From Moniliophthora roreri (Eukaryota; Basidiomycota; Agaricomycetes; Agaricales; Marasmiaceae): a stretch of 64,000 nucleotides of DNA. The DNA is taken from positions 2,170,001 to 2,234,000 of the forward strand of contig LATX02000001.1 in assembly GCA_001466705.2 (NCBI GenBank), read 5' to 3'. Below are positions 45,831 to 56,479 of this stretch, one piece after another. Both the position numbers and the translations under genes were made by a program. Under the pieces are notes generated by a model. The model saw only the letters and a list, made by a program, of their open reading frames with translations. It made no database searches and was not told the DNA's origin. The first letter of the stretch is position 1. Every line of letters starts with the position of its first letter.

Positions 45831-46822
45831 CCTCTATAAAGGGGGTAATTTTTACTCCATGCACAAAGACAATTGATGCTCCAGGAGTTGCAGAAATATT
45901 GATTCAACACCTGTACAAGAGGTTCAGACTTCCTGATTGCATCATCTCAGATCGAGACCCTAGATTCGCTGTGGAGGTCTTCCAGGAAATAGGAAAGCAA
46001 TTATCTGTGAAATACTCAATGAGTACAGCCTTCCACCCCTAGACAGATGGAGAAACCAAAAGGGTCAATCAGGAAATCAAGGTGTATCTCTGGATCTTTT
46101 GTGCAAAAGAACAAACTCGCTGGAAGGAGTTTCTACCTCTAGCAGAATTCGCCCATAACAATAGAACCCATTCAACTCTAAAGAAATCCCCATTCTTTAT
46201 AATAATAGGCTATCATCCAAGACCATTTCCCACAGTATTCACAAAAACAAACATCCCATCAGTAGAAGAGAGACTTGCAGAGTTAAAAAGAGTACAGAAG
46301 GAAACATCAAGTCTATTGGAACTAGCAAGACAATGGATGATAAGAAGGGAAAAACAGAAACTGGATACATTCAAAGTGGGACAAAAGGTATGGCTCAAAG
46401 GAAGAAACCTGATCATAGGATATCCGTCAAAGAAGTTAGCTCCAAAATGAGAAGGACCTTTCCCGATATCCAAAATAATAGGACCAGTGACATACTGGCT
46501 GGAGCTCCCCCACCAATGGAAGATACACCCAGTATTTCATGCCACTTTATTGTCCCCATATAAACAAATAGAAGCACATGGACCAAGCTTTATGGAACCC
46601 CCACTGGACCTCATTGAAGGGTTTGAAGAATATGAAGTAGATGCAATCATAGGGCATAGGCCAAAGAAGCGACCCCAGGAATTCTTGGTGTCCTACACAG
46701 GGTATGATTCTTCCCATAATCAGTAGATCGAAACTGAAGGGATGATCAACTGTATGGATTTTTATAAAGACTATATAAAGAAATATCGTCTACACTCTCG
46801 AAACCCCATCCCCATCTCTTAA
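45831..46822 (+). pseudogene. Element A pol, part 2 (integrase core and chromodomain-like end)
   Basis: Resumes after the second CCACT with SSIKG-like sequence, then IISDRDPRFAVEVFQEIGKQ, AFHP-stop-TDGE, the conserved EFAHNNRTHSTLKKSPFF and the C-terminal WKIHPVFHATLLSP and EYEVDAIIGHRPKK segments. It ends at TAA 46820-46822, one base before the ORF3 ATG. Confidence 0.88.
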
Positions 46823-46823
46823 C

Positions 46824-47795
46824 ATGTCTACCAATGTGTCTGCTTCCACTTCTACTGCTAGCTCTTCTGCTGGTAACCAAGCACAAGGACTCTCTAGCCC
46901 TACTCCAACTGAAGCTAGAGAAGGAAGGTATGGTGAGAATATCACCTACCACCATGGCCTTCACCCAAACCCCTATCAACTCCTCCACCTCTTCAACTCC
47001 CGACAGTACAACCAACAGATCTGAAACACTGCTAATCCCGACAACTGACTGGAACCTGCAGTCAAAAGCCTCTTTTTCCTATGGGCCCAATGCAAACTAC
47101 TCTCCAAGATCACTGAAAGTTGCAACCTGGAAATCGCTAATCAGGTCTTATATGCATGCAACTATGGAATAGGTCTGGAAGGGCCTATTACAGTACTGTC
47201 TACATTCCCCTATCACTTGCACCTATCCATGCCTCCTCCTGCAGATCCCTGAGCAGCTTCTGAGTATCCTGACCTGAATACTTTCAGTGTTCTCGACAGA
47301 CTCGGACAACGAACTGATGGAAATGGATATCCCCGACCTACCCTCCAGGAGCAACTCGCCTCCCCCCCTGCACAGACTGCCGAACCCTCTCCCAACTATG
47401 CCCTCCTTTATCCTGAACCCACTCCCAATCCTGACGTTAAGCCGAAAATCAAGCCCACCCTCCAAAGAGTCCCTGCTCTCAACACCCTCGTCAACGGCCC
47501 CAACAGTCCAGTTCCATCTGCAAGTCAAGAACATTGTGGTGGCCAGAGGAAGGGAAGAAGACAAGGAGAACAAGCCCCCCCAATCCCTGCACCAATCTAT
47601 GCTTGAAATACCTGACAACCCCCAATGGAGCGACAGATTGCCACCGCCAATGCCATCAGAGATGTGGATGGACCACGCCTCTGCCTTGTGTGCAAACTGG
47701 ACTGCCATCTCCCCTGAGACTTCCCAAGCTATTTTTGTAGGTGATGCCTCCACTATGCGCCTGGACATATCACTGCGGGGTGCACTGTCCACTGA
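46824..47795 (+). pseudogene. Element A ORF3, degraded
   Basis: Homologue of ORF3 of element B: GRYGENITYHHG, PNPYQLLHLFNSRQYNQQI, SLEIANQ-like NLEIANQVLYACNY. TGA codons replace Arg (for example after NQQI and in NPDN-stop-LEP). The C-terminal zinc region 47682-47783 keeps the second CX2CX6HX4C knuckle positions; in the first, the last Cys is Phe. Confidence 0.7.
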
Positions 47796-48195
47796 TGGTC
47801 TTCGTGACTTTTGCATGGAAGGTCTGGTCCAGATAGTGGTGCTCTGTCAGACCATAATAATTATGATGATGACAGATATGACAATCACGACAGAGAGTGA
47901 TGATCGGACATTTGTCGTCGATACCAACACAGAAAGGAGAGAGTTCTTGTTCATGGGGGTAAATCCAAAAAAGGTGAGACTGGTTGACGTCAAGAAGGGA
48001 GTTGAGGAAAGGATGATAGAGGGATGGCAGCCAGGACCATCTCGAGTGCAGATGATGATGGGAGGAAAGTCAGAACAGATCTCTGACAGACCGGAGGAGT
48101 GTGACGACAGACCTGACAACGATGTAGTGCCTGGGTGGGCCCCAGAAGAGTCTCAGGATTATGACAGTGAGTTGTATGGAGACAGAGAGTCTTAG
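47287..48195 (+). CDS. Element A ORF4, open frame ending LYGDRES
   Basis: About 300 codons without a stop, in the +1 frame relative to ORF3 and overlapping it. Residues around DHASALCANWTAISPE and FLFMGVNPKKVRLVDV and the end YDSELYGDRES match element B. The start is unclear; the first ATG here may not be the real one, and expression could depend on ORF3. The absence of stops is notable in an element whose other frames are full of TGA, but part of this could be chance because CGA in the ORF3 frame is read differently here. Confidence 0.45.
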   Translation: MFSTDSDNELMEMDIPDLPSRSNSPPPLHRLPNPLPTMPSFILNPLPILTLSRKSSPPSKESLLSTPSSTAPTVQFHLQVKNIVVARGREEDKENKPPQSLHQSMLEIPDNPQWSDRLPPPMPSEMWMDHASALCANWTAISPETSQAIFVGDASTMRLDISLRGALSTDGLRDFCMEGLVQIVVLCQTIIIMMMTDMTITTESDDRTFVVDTNTERREFLFMGVNPKKVRLVDVKKGVEERMIEGWQPGPSRVQMMMGGKSEQISDRPEECDDRPDNDVVPGWAPEESQDYDSELYGDRES

Positions 48196-48220
48196 ATGTC
48201 TAGAGCTGGAATCTAGACCT

Positions 48221-48234
48221 TAACAGGGGGGTAA
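48221..48234 (+). other. Element A polypurine tract
   Basis: ACAGGGGGGTAA directly before TGTTATG of the 3' LTR. Confidence 0.65.
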
Positions 48235-48658
48235 TGTTATGATTACCCTCATTTTCTTCTATGCTTTCCTTTCCCCTCAGACTTATTACACCTTCCCAGC
48301 TCCCTTTCCCTTCTAATGTAACATGCTTCCCTCTCCATTGGACTAGTACACTATCCCCACCCTCCTTCTCTTCTCTATTGTACTTCTATATGCCGATGCC
48401 ACCACTATTTATCAGCAATTACTGACTTCATTGCTATATACATATATAGTAGAAACTAGTTCGGTTGTACCTATTTAAGTGCTCAAGCAGAGACAGGATC
48501 TCTAGCTTGACCTAGTTAATTCTATACTTGTGTCTAAGCAACGACAAAGGAACTCTGAACTTCAACAAGCTGTTGAACAAACTCAAACTTAAACTTGATA
48601 CTACTTCGACTCCTTTGGTTGAAGTTGGTAGTGATGTTGCTGTGCAAGTAACATAACA
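48235..48658 (+). repeat. Element A 3' LTR
   Basis: Matches 34149-34571 with a few substitutions, some at CpG. Ends GTAACATAACA, then GAGGG. Confidence 0.9.
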
Positions 48659-49744
48659 GAGGGTCCTTGGTCAATAAAAATGGGCCAGAAACCACTAATT
48701 CCAAACACAAAGGAATAGATATCAGCAGGATCTATAGTCTAAGTGCACTAGATTGTTTGTTTTGCGATCACATTGCATGATAATGTGTCAATAGACTTAG
48801 AACCTAATTATTACTATTGATAACTAGTACACAGTTGGAACTTGTTCCTATGTGGAGCTTCGAAGACACTCATGCAGATATGACGGCCTTTCCAGGTGTA
48901 CGCGGGATGACTGATAGGCAATGAGTATGCCAGAAATTGCAAATGACTCACAAGATTGTACATGGGATGGGAGGAGATTGAATATGGCAGATGTCTAGAC
49001 CATGACATCCACCAATCCAATGGTAGAAAGCAGCTACATGGAAGTGAACTGGTGGAAAGGGAAACATACCCGCATATACAGCCAGTCCAGAACCTGTGGC
49101 TATGCAGAAGTAGCTATGCAGAAGGATCATATGACCTAACAACACTCCGCACAGAGTCCAAAACCCAATAAATCGACTGTTTGGTCACCAAATATACCCA
49201 ATATACCTAATTGCTATGTGGAATCGAACTTTTAGGCACAAATGCATACAATTTATACCATAAACTAAAACACACTCACTTTATCTTTTATTTTGTTATT
49301 TCCAATTATTATTCTGTATATAAAGAGCTGTACTTGTAGATGAAGGCTCAAGGGACCGACTGGTACTTGCACCTTATAGCCCCATGCAGCGTCAATTTAG
49401 ACCTCCACACAGCTTCTTAGACCAAGTCTCTACACACTTGCCAGTCAGTCGCTTCTAGTTGAGCTGAGATTTATATATATATATCTTGCCTCACTGTATA
49501 CAATCTGATACCCCATCAGTAAACTACTCGTGTTTAAAACCTACCCTTTGTGACCCTTGAGTGCAATACTTGAGTCATCTTAACTAGAGTCTTTAGACTC
49601 TGCAATCTGAGCCAACCAATTGAAGATATAAAGGGTTCTGTCCCCTTTCTCACCCCGAATCACTTGAGATAGACTCAGTCTCATAGCAGACTTGTACAGT
49701 GCTTTCTCACATATAGAAGCCTCTATTGTGGGTTTTGGTGTGTG

Positions 49745-49800
<56 letters not shown>

Positions 49801-49908
49801 TTTGTAGCTGTGTTTAGTTGCAGAAGCCCTTTTTAGAGAGCTTTTAGAAGTGAAGATAGTGTGTAGCAGTCCTTTCAAGGAGATAGAGTTTCTGCCTCTT
49901 CATTAAAA
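48659..49908 (+). repeat. Repeat R copy 2, right fragment
   Basis: GAGGGTCCTTGGTCAATAAA to GTTTCTGCCTCTTCA matches R copies 1 and 3. It includes a TATATAAAGAGC box near 49318 and a long TG tract (49746-49797). S follows directly in reverse orientation. Confidence 0.7.
49746..49797. repeat. TG dinucleotide microsatellite, 26 units
   Basis: Perfect TG run inside repeat R. The overlap copy after the N at 50159 has a much shorter run. Confidence 0.95.
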
Positions 49909-51965
49909 GCAAATACTGGTATAGATTTTGACCAGAAACTGCCCAAAGAATAAACTTCTTCTAAGTGAGAACAAAGGTACCTCTTGTACCTGAATATAGC
50001 CCTCTTAGCTATGTTCTGCAACGATTCTACACTGCTAGCCTGAAACTCTCTCTGATTCATATCAAAACACCAGACTATACTGATGCATGTCAGCTACCCT
50101 CTTAGTAGACTGATACAATGTTTCTCTTATCTGAAAACATGCCTCTTGTGTTAAAAACNCAGTCAGTCGCTTCTAGTTGAGCTGAGATTTATATATATAT
50201 ATCTTGCCTCACTGTATACAATCTGATACCCCATCAGTAAACTACTCGTGTTTAAAACCTACCCTTTGTGACCCTTGAGTGCAATACTTGAGTCATCTTA
50301 ACTAGAGTCTTTAGACTCTGCAATCTGAGCCAACCAATTGAAGATATAAAGGGTTCTGTCCCCTTTCTCACCTCGAATCACTTGAGATAGACTCAGTCTC
50401 ATAGCAGACTTGTACAGTGCTTTCTCACATATAGAAGCCTCTATTGTGGGTTTTGGTGTGTGCTGTGTGTGTGTGTGGGTTTTGTAGCTGTGTTTAGTTG
50501 CAGAAGCCCTTTTTAGAGAGCTTTTAGAAGTGAAGATAGTGTGTAGCAGTCCTTTCAAGGAGATAGAGTTTCTGCCTCTTCATTAAAAGCAAATACTGGT
50601 ATAGATTTTGACCAGAAACTGCCCAAAGAATAAACTTCTTCTAAGTGAGAACAAAGGTACCTCTTGTACCTGAATATAGCCCTCTTAGCTATGTTCTGCA
50701 ACGATTCTACACTGCTAGCCTGAAACTCTCTCTGATTCATATCAAAACACCAGACTATACTGATGCATGTCAGCTACCCTCTTAGTAGACTGATACAATG
50801 TTTCTCTTATCTGAAAACATGCCTCTTGTGTTAAAAACTAAGCTCTTCCTAGCTTTTATTTATATCTCTGGTTTGGGTTACAATTTCAGGTCTCAACTAG
50901 CCTGTGCCTCTTGCACAACTAAATAAGCTAGGGTCCAAAGTGGTTGAAAAATACTGATTGCCAGTAGCTCTTCTACCTGAACAACAATGTCATACACTCT
51001 GGTAATCAGTGGGCAGTATCTCTCCTGCCTTCCACCTACAAAACACATCCTCTTATATACTCTACAACATAAATAATCTAATATATCTGTCACAAATACA
51101 AATAAAACTGAGTTGGGTGATAAATATTATATAAACTAAGCTGTGTTTGGTAATTTCTCTGTCATAGTGTCCAATTGTAGTCAGGCTTCATAGCCATAAA
51201 CTCTTTTATTCTTTTTCTATAATGATTGTGCAGTCTTCTGACACTAACTGTTTGCAATTTTCTCTATCAAATGGCTCTCCTTCCGACTCTGTTTGAAAAT
51301 ATTATACTTCCATGCCACTCTGCACAGTTCCTTCCTTCTCTGTCTACTATCATCTGCCTATGGACATGTAATATGCTTCCATCTCTATGTTTAAAGTGTA
51401 TGTGTAAGCTCAGCCATGCTGGTTTCTCATCATATAGCTTTGTCTTCTGTTTTTCTGTAATACAGGCACCCTTCTGGTAGCCAATCATCTATTTCATTCT
51501 TCAATTTGACATTCGGTATCTTGAGTATCCCTCACCAATAATTTGTCATCCTCTGTTTCATATCTGTTTCTCAATAATATTCTCATATGTGTATCATTGA
51601 AGGCTTTTATTCTTCCTTCAAGTTGGGTATAGATTGAAAATATCATTAAAGGTGAAAATATTCCCTTTGGTATGCTTTTGATAGAGAAGTATTATGTGGT
51701 GTGGTTCTCTACAGGTTTCAGAATGCTCCTCTGTGTTCAGATTCGCTGTTTATTTTCATACTAGCAGTAGTTGGGTACTCTTGTATGGCCTACCATCAAC
51801 CATTACTCTGCTAATATTTTATATTCTTCTCTACTACTTGCTTTGACTAGCTGCTCAGGGCTCACACTAGTCCTCAATTCCCTTGTTTATGTCATTTTCA
51901 ACCATAAAAGTGCAAAATATCCTCTATTTTGCATGCAAAATAAAAGGTAAAAGTTATGCATATCA
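49909..51965 (-). repeat. Repeat S, minus-strand copy (contains assembly junction)
   Basis: Reverse complement of S at 32404-33808, ending near GTTATGCATATCACC. The junction at 50159 inflates it by about 680 bp. Confidence 0.55.
50159..50159. other. Single-N assembly junction 3
   Basis: 49442-50158 is repeated at 50160-50838. The two differ in TG-run length by 38 bp and at least one base (CACCCC/CACCTC), which suggests two haplotypes or an unresolved microsatellite. Confidence 0.85.
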
Positions 51966-52250
51966 CCAACAAAACTGAGAATTTTATGAAAAGAGAAACA
52001 GGAAATGACTATAGGGAGGTTTCTCTCTGAATCAGATAAGAAGGATTATATGGCACAAGGAAAGTGTTTTAAATGTGCTCAAACAGGTCACATTTCATGT
52101 GATTGTCCTACAAAAGGACAGCTTCCTAAGACCAAACCAAAGAAACTGTCCACTAAAAAAACCTTTGTGAAAATCAGAGTGATGGTACAAGAGCAAGAAG
52201 AAGAAGAGCAGAATGAGATCTTAGATCTCATGGAAATGGAGGGTTTTTAA
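51966..52250 (+). pseudogene. Gypsy element C, gag C-terminus with zinc knuckle
   Basis: DKKDYMAQGKCFKCAQTGH and CDCPTKG form a CX2CX4HX4C knuckle; the frame ends MEMEGF-TAA at 52248-52250. It is the continuation of the gag piece at 31441-32022. An upstream TGA replaces Arg. Confidence 0.75.
52241..52247 (+). promoter_or_regulatory. Candidate -1 frameshift site, element C
   Basis: G GGT TTT before the gag stop TAA. The -1 frame reads into pol (SPPAIIISNIVLAKLECNS). Confidence 0.55.
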
Positions 52251-52536
52251 AAGGGTGGAAGAGCCCAATGCTCTCCCCACCAGCAATTATAATCTCAAAC
52301 ATTGTATTAGCTAAGTTGGAATGCAATTCTATCTATACTCCTCTTACATACAAAATTGGGACAGAAATTATCAAAGAAAAGGCTCTGATAGACTCTAGAG
52401 CCAGAGGACACTTCATCTTGGGGTTACCCTGGTTACAAGAACACAACCCAGATATTGATTGGATCACCAGAGTGGTCAGGTTTAGACCAAGACAGAAAAT
52501 TCTAGCCAAGAAATTCACAGGGGTTTTAGACTTAGC
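52248..52536 (+). pseudogene. Element C pol, protease region
   Basis: ALIDSRARGHF replaces the expected DSGA protease motif and a deletion joins it to LGLPWLQEHNPDIDW. It is cut at GVLDLA by repeat R copy 3. Confidence 0.7.
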
Positions 52537-53975
52537 TGATGATGTGCCTAATTTTGGCCTAGACATGAAATTGTGCACTTTTCACATCAAAAACTAGAAA
52601 AAGAGCTCAGAGTACATGTGATATTCACATGACTTGATAACCTGGGAACTCTAATATGGCATCTAAGCCTTAAGTGCCAAGTCTAATAAGTCTAATAATT
52701 GACACTAACACAATTTAGAAGAGGTTAGTAGACTATACTAGCCCTGTACATTACAGTGAGGGTCCTTGGTCAATAAAATGGGCCAGAAACTATTAATTCT
52801 AAATACAAAAGAATAGATATCAGCAGGATCCACAGTCTAAGTGCACTAGATTGTTTGCTCTGTGATCACATTGCATGATAATGCATCAATAGACTTAACA
52901 CTTTCATTATTACTATCAGAACTATAGTACACAGTTGGAACTTGTTCCTATGCAGAGCTTTGAAGACACTCTCGGGCAGATACAACAGCCTATCCAGGTG
53001 TACACAGGACAATTGATGGGCAATGAGTATGCAGGAAATCAATAATAACTCACAAGATTGTACACAGAATGGAAGGAGATTGAATATGACAGATGTCTAG
53101 ACTGTGACATCCACCAATCTAATGGTAGAAAGTGGCTACATAGAAGTAAACCAGAGGAAAGGGAAACATAAAGCCAGTCCAGAACCCATGGCTATGTGGA
53201 AGTAGCTATGTGGAAGGATCATTTGACCCAGCAACACTCCATGCAGGGTCCAAAACACAATAAATTGACTGTTTGGTCACCAAATATACCCAACATGGTT
53301 AATTGCTATGCAGAATCAGACTTTTAGGCACAAACACATACAATTTATACCTTAAACTAGAACACACTTGTTTTATCTTTTATTTTATTATTTCCAATCA
53401 TCATTCTGTATATAAAGAGCTGTACTTGTAGATGCAGGCTCAAGCACTGACTGGTACTTGCATGTTATAGCCTCACATGGCATTGATTTAGACCTTTGCA
53501 CAGCTTCTTAGACCAAGTCTCCATGCACTTGCCAGTCAGTCACTTCTAGTAGAGCCAAGATTCCTATATATATTGCCTCACTGTATACATTCTTTTATAC
53601 CAACCAATAAACCACTCTTTTAAAACCTATACTTTGTGACTCTTGAGTGTAACACTTAAGACATTCTAACTAGAGTCTTTAGACTCTACACTCTTATACT
53701 AACTTAAGCTGGTCAATTGAAACTCAAAGGGTTCTGTCCCCTTTTCAACCTGAATTGCACTTGAGATAGGCTCAGTCTTCTAGTAGATCTATACAGTGCT
53801 TTATCACTCTTAGAAGCCTCTATTGTGGGTTTTTGATGTGTGTTGTATGTGTGTGTATGTGTGGGTTTAGTAGCAGCTCTTAGTTGCAGAAGCTCTTTTA
53901 GAGTGCATTTTAGAGTGAAGATAGCATGTAGCAGTTCTTTATAGAAGATAGAGTTACTGCCTCTTCACTAATGAC
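52537..53975 (+). repeat. Repeat R, copy 3
   Basis: Complete copy, 1.4 kb, inserted in pol of element C. CpG-free over long stretches. Possible 5-6 bp flanking similarity (GATGA / AATGA), not certain. Confidence 0.7.
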
Positions 53976-54468
53976 AAAGAAATGATTATTAGGAGTTTCA
54001 TTAGAGGCAAGGAGGACACAGATGACATCAGGATAAACACTAAGTTATCCACTTTCCAAACATTAGCACAAACTCACGAAACAAAAGCCAAACCTCTCAA
54101 AGAGTTAATCCTGCCATACCTTTCAGATTATACAGACTGATTTGAAAAGAAGAAGGCTGAAAGGTTCCCACCATCTCACCCATATGATCACACAATCAAT
54201 TTGAAGCTGGACTTTAAACCAATGGACTGCAAAATTTATCCACTTTCACCAAAGGAACAAATAGAACAAGACAAATTTCTAGATGAAAACCTGCAGAAGG
54301 GCTATATCTGACCATTGATCTCTCCTACTGCATCCCCATTCTTCTTTGTTGCAAAAAAAGAAGCAGGTGCCCTTCAACCTTGTCAGGATTACAGACAACT
54401 AAATAATAGAATGATCAAAAACTGATACCCCTTACCCCTTGTCACAGACCTGATCAATAATTAAAGGA
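53976..54468 (+). pseudogene. Element C pol, N-terminal RT
   Basis: [20 protein letters not shown], then [15 protein letters not shown] and [19 protein letters not shown] match the RT start of A and B. Interrupted by a solo LTR at AAGGA. Confidence 0.75.
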
Positions 54469-54911
54469 TGTTACGTTTTCTCTTCTTTTCTCTTCCTTTC
54501 CCCCTATGCTTCTCTTTCTATCGGACTCGTACACCTTCCCAGCCCCCCTTTTCCTTCTCTTCTTATGCTTCTCCTTCTATTGGACTCGTATGCTACTCCC
54601 CCTTCCCCTTTTACCTATCCCTTTGTACTTGTATTACTCATATCCCAATAGACTCGGGAAACCTTAGACAATCACCGAGCTCATCGGCTATCCATAGATA
54701 GTTAGTATTTACTCGGTTGTAACGTATTTAAGCGCTCAAGCTAAGACTCTAAGTCTTCAGCTTGACCTGGTTTATCAAATACTTGTGTTAACGCAGACAT
54801 TGAAGGATCTCTAAACTTCAGCTTCCGCTGAACGAACTCGAACTTGAACTTGTTATAACTGACTTGGCTTCCGCTTCGCTAAAGTAGTTGGTTAGGCATT
54901 GCTGTGCAAGT
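54469..54911 (+). mobile_element. Solo Gypsy LTR, 443 bp
   Basis: Starts TGTTACG and ends GTAACGTAACA, with target duplication AAGGA (54464-54468, 54912-54916). Has TATTTAAG and CAGCTTGACCT like the other LTRs. CpGs are retained, so it is young. A scaffold copy at 55120-55562 is an artefact of junction 4. Confidence 0.9.
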
Positions 54912-54997
54912 AACGTAACAAAGGATGCCCAATTATTCACTAAATTGGACTTACAAAACAGATACAATAACATTCAGATCAAGGACAGTGACCAATG

Positions 54998-54998
54998 N
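54998..54998. other. Single-N assembly junction 4
   Basis: 54348-54997 (650 bp) is repeated at 54999-55648 after this N, including the solo LTR and its target duplication. Confidence 0.9.
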
Positions 54999-55648
54999 GT
55001 TGCAAAAAAAGAAGCAGGTGCCCTTCAACCTTGTCAGGATTACAGACAACTAAATAATAGAATGATCAAAAACTGATACCCCTTACCCCTTGTCACAGAC
55101 CTGATCAATAATTAAAGGATGTTACGTTTTCTCTTCTTTTCTCTTCCTTTCCCCCTATGCTTCTCTTTCTATCGGACTCGTACACCTTCCCAGCCCCCCT
55201 TTTCCTTCTCTTCTTATGCTTCTCCTTCTATTGGACTCGTATGCTACTCCCCCTTCCCCTTTTACCTATCCCTTTGTACTTGTATTACTCATATCCCAAT
55301 AGACTCGGGAAACCTTAGACAATCACCGAGCTCATCGGCTATCCATAGATAGTTAGTATTTACTCGGTTGTAACGTATTTAAGCGCTCAAGCTAAGACTC
55401 TAAGTCTTCAGCTTGACCTGGTTTATCAAATACTTGTGTTAACGCAGACATTGAAGGATCTCTAAACTTCAGCTTCCGCTGAACGAACTCGAACTTGAAC
55501 TTGTTATAACTGACTTGGCTTCCGCTTCGCTAAAGTAGTTGGTTAGGCATTGCTGTGCAAGTAACGTAACAAAGGATGCCCAATTATTCACTAAATTGGA
55601 CTTACAAAACAGATACAATAACATTCAGATCAAGGACAGTGACCAATG
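54999..55648. repeat. Second copy of 54348-54997 (probable artefact)
   Basis: Same sequence at an offset of 651. Confidence 0.85.
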
Positions 55649-55960
55649 GAAAGCTGTGTTCAAGACCAGTAGAGGATTATTTAAACCCACAGTCATGTTT
55701 TTTTGGCCTCACAAATTCCCCCACCACATCCCAAGCCTTTATGAACAACATCTTAGAGGACTTCATCAACAAAGAGTGGTGCATCATATATATATGGATT
55801 ACATCCTCATCTTCTCCAACCACAGAAAGATACACCAAGTTCAAACAAGGATGGTTCTAGAATGATTATAGAAGAACAATCTATTCTTGAAACCAGAGAA
55901 ATGCAAATTCAAAGTCACAGAAATCCTATTCTTAGGGCACCAGAGATATCTATACTTTTG
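55563..55960 (+). pseudogene. Element C pol, RT palm region
   Basis: [20 protein letters not shown], then [10 protein letters not shown] and a damaged catalytic block ([11 protein letters not shown] instead of YMDD). Ends at the LTR of element D without further pol. Confidence 0.75.
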
Positions 55961-55970
55961 TTAAAGTGTC

Positions 55971-56416
55971 TGTTACAATTTCCCTCTGTTTCTCTTCTTC
56001 TTTACATATGCTTCTCATTTTATTGGACTTAGTACACCTTTCTAGTCTCCTTTTCCTTCTCTCTATGCTACTCACTCTATTGGACAGATCCACCTTCCCA
56101 CTCCCCTTTCCCTTTCTCATGATTGTAATACCAGACTGTCAGGATGTCCTGATGGCATTGGGAATCTGCTTATTTAACCGTAACTACTGCTTACTCATAA
56201 GACTTTACGTAGCTTTCAGATGTATGTATTTAAGTGCTAAAACCATGGTCTAAGCCCTTCAGCTTGACCTGGTTAATCAATTCTACTTGTGTCAATGCAA
56301 CTATTGAAGAAACTCTGAACCTCAAAGAACCACTTTGAGCGCACTCTAACTTGCTTTGTGAAATTCCAACAGAAGATGTTAGATAGGTTCTAGCATTGTC
56401 ATCAAGTAGTGTAACA
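55971..56416 (+). repeat. Element D 5' LTR, 446 bp
   Basis: TGTTACAATTT... to GTGTAACA. TATTTAAG at 56227-56234 and CAGCTTGACCT at 56260-56270. Confidence 0.8.
56227..56234 (+). promoter_or_regulatory. TATA-like box of element D LTR
   Basis: TATTTAAG, 25 nt before CAGCTTGACCT; same spacing as in A and B. Confidence 0.55.
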
Positions 56417-56418
56417 CA

Positions 56419-56429
56419 AGGTCAAGCTG
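56419..56429 (+). other. Element D primer-binding site (self-priming type)
   Basis: AGGTCAAGCTG, perfect 11 nt complement to CAGCTTGACCT at 56260-56270. Confidence 0.7.
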
Positions 56430-56479
56430 ATCAATTGCTAACCTACCAAGGTTTAGGCATTCACTTGGAAGAACAAAAA

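Larger units (their letters stand above)
34149..48658 (+). mobile_element. Gypsy LTR retrotransposon A (interrupted by element B)
   Basis: LTRs 34149-34571 and 48235-48658 begin TGTTA and end ATAACA, with target duplication GAGGG on both sides (34144-34148, 48659-48663). Internal order is primer site, gag, protease, RT, RNase H, integrase, chromodomain-like end, ORF3, ORF4 and polypurine tract. Without B it is about 7.2 kb. Many in-frame TGA codons at Arg sites make it inactive. Confidence 0.92.
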
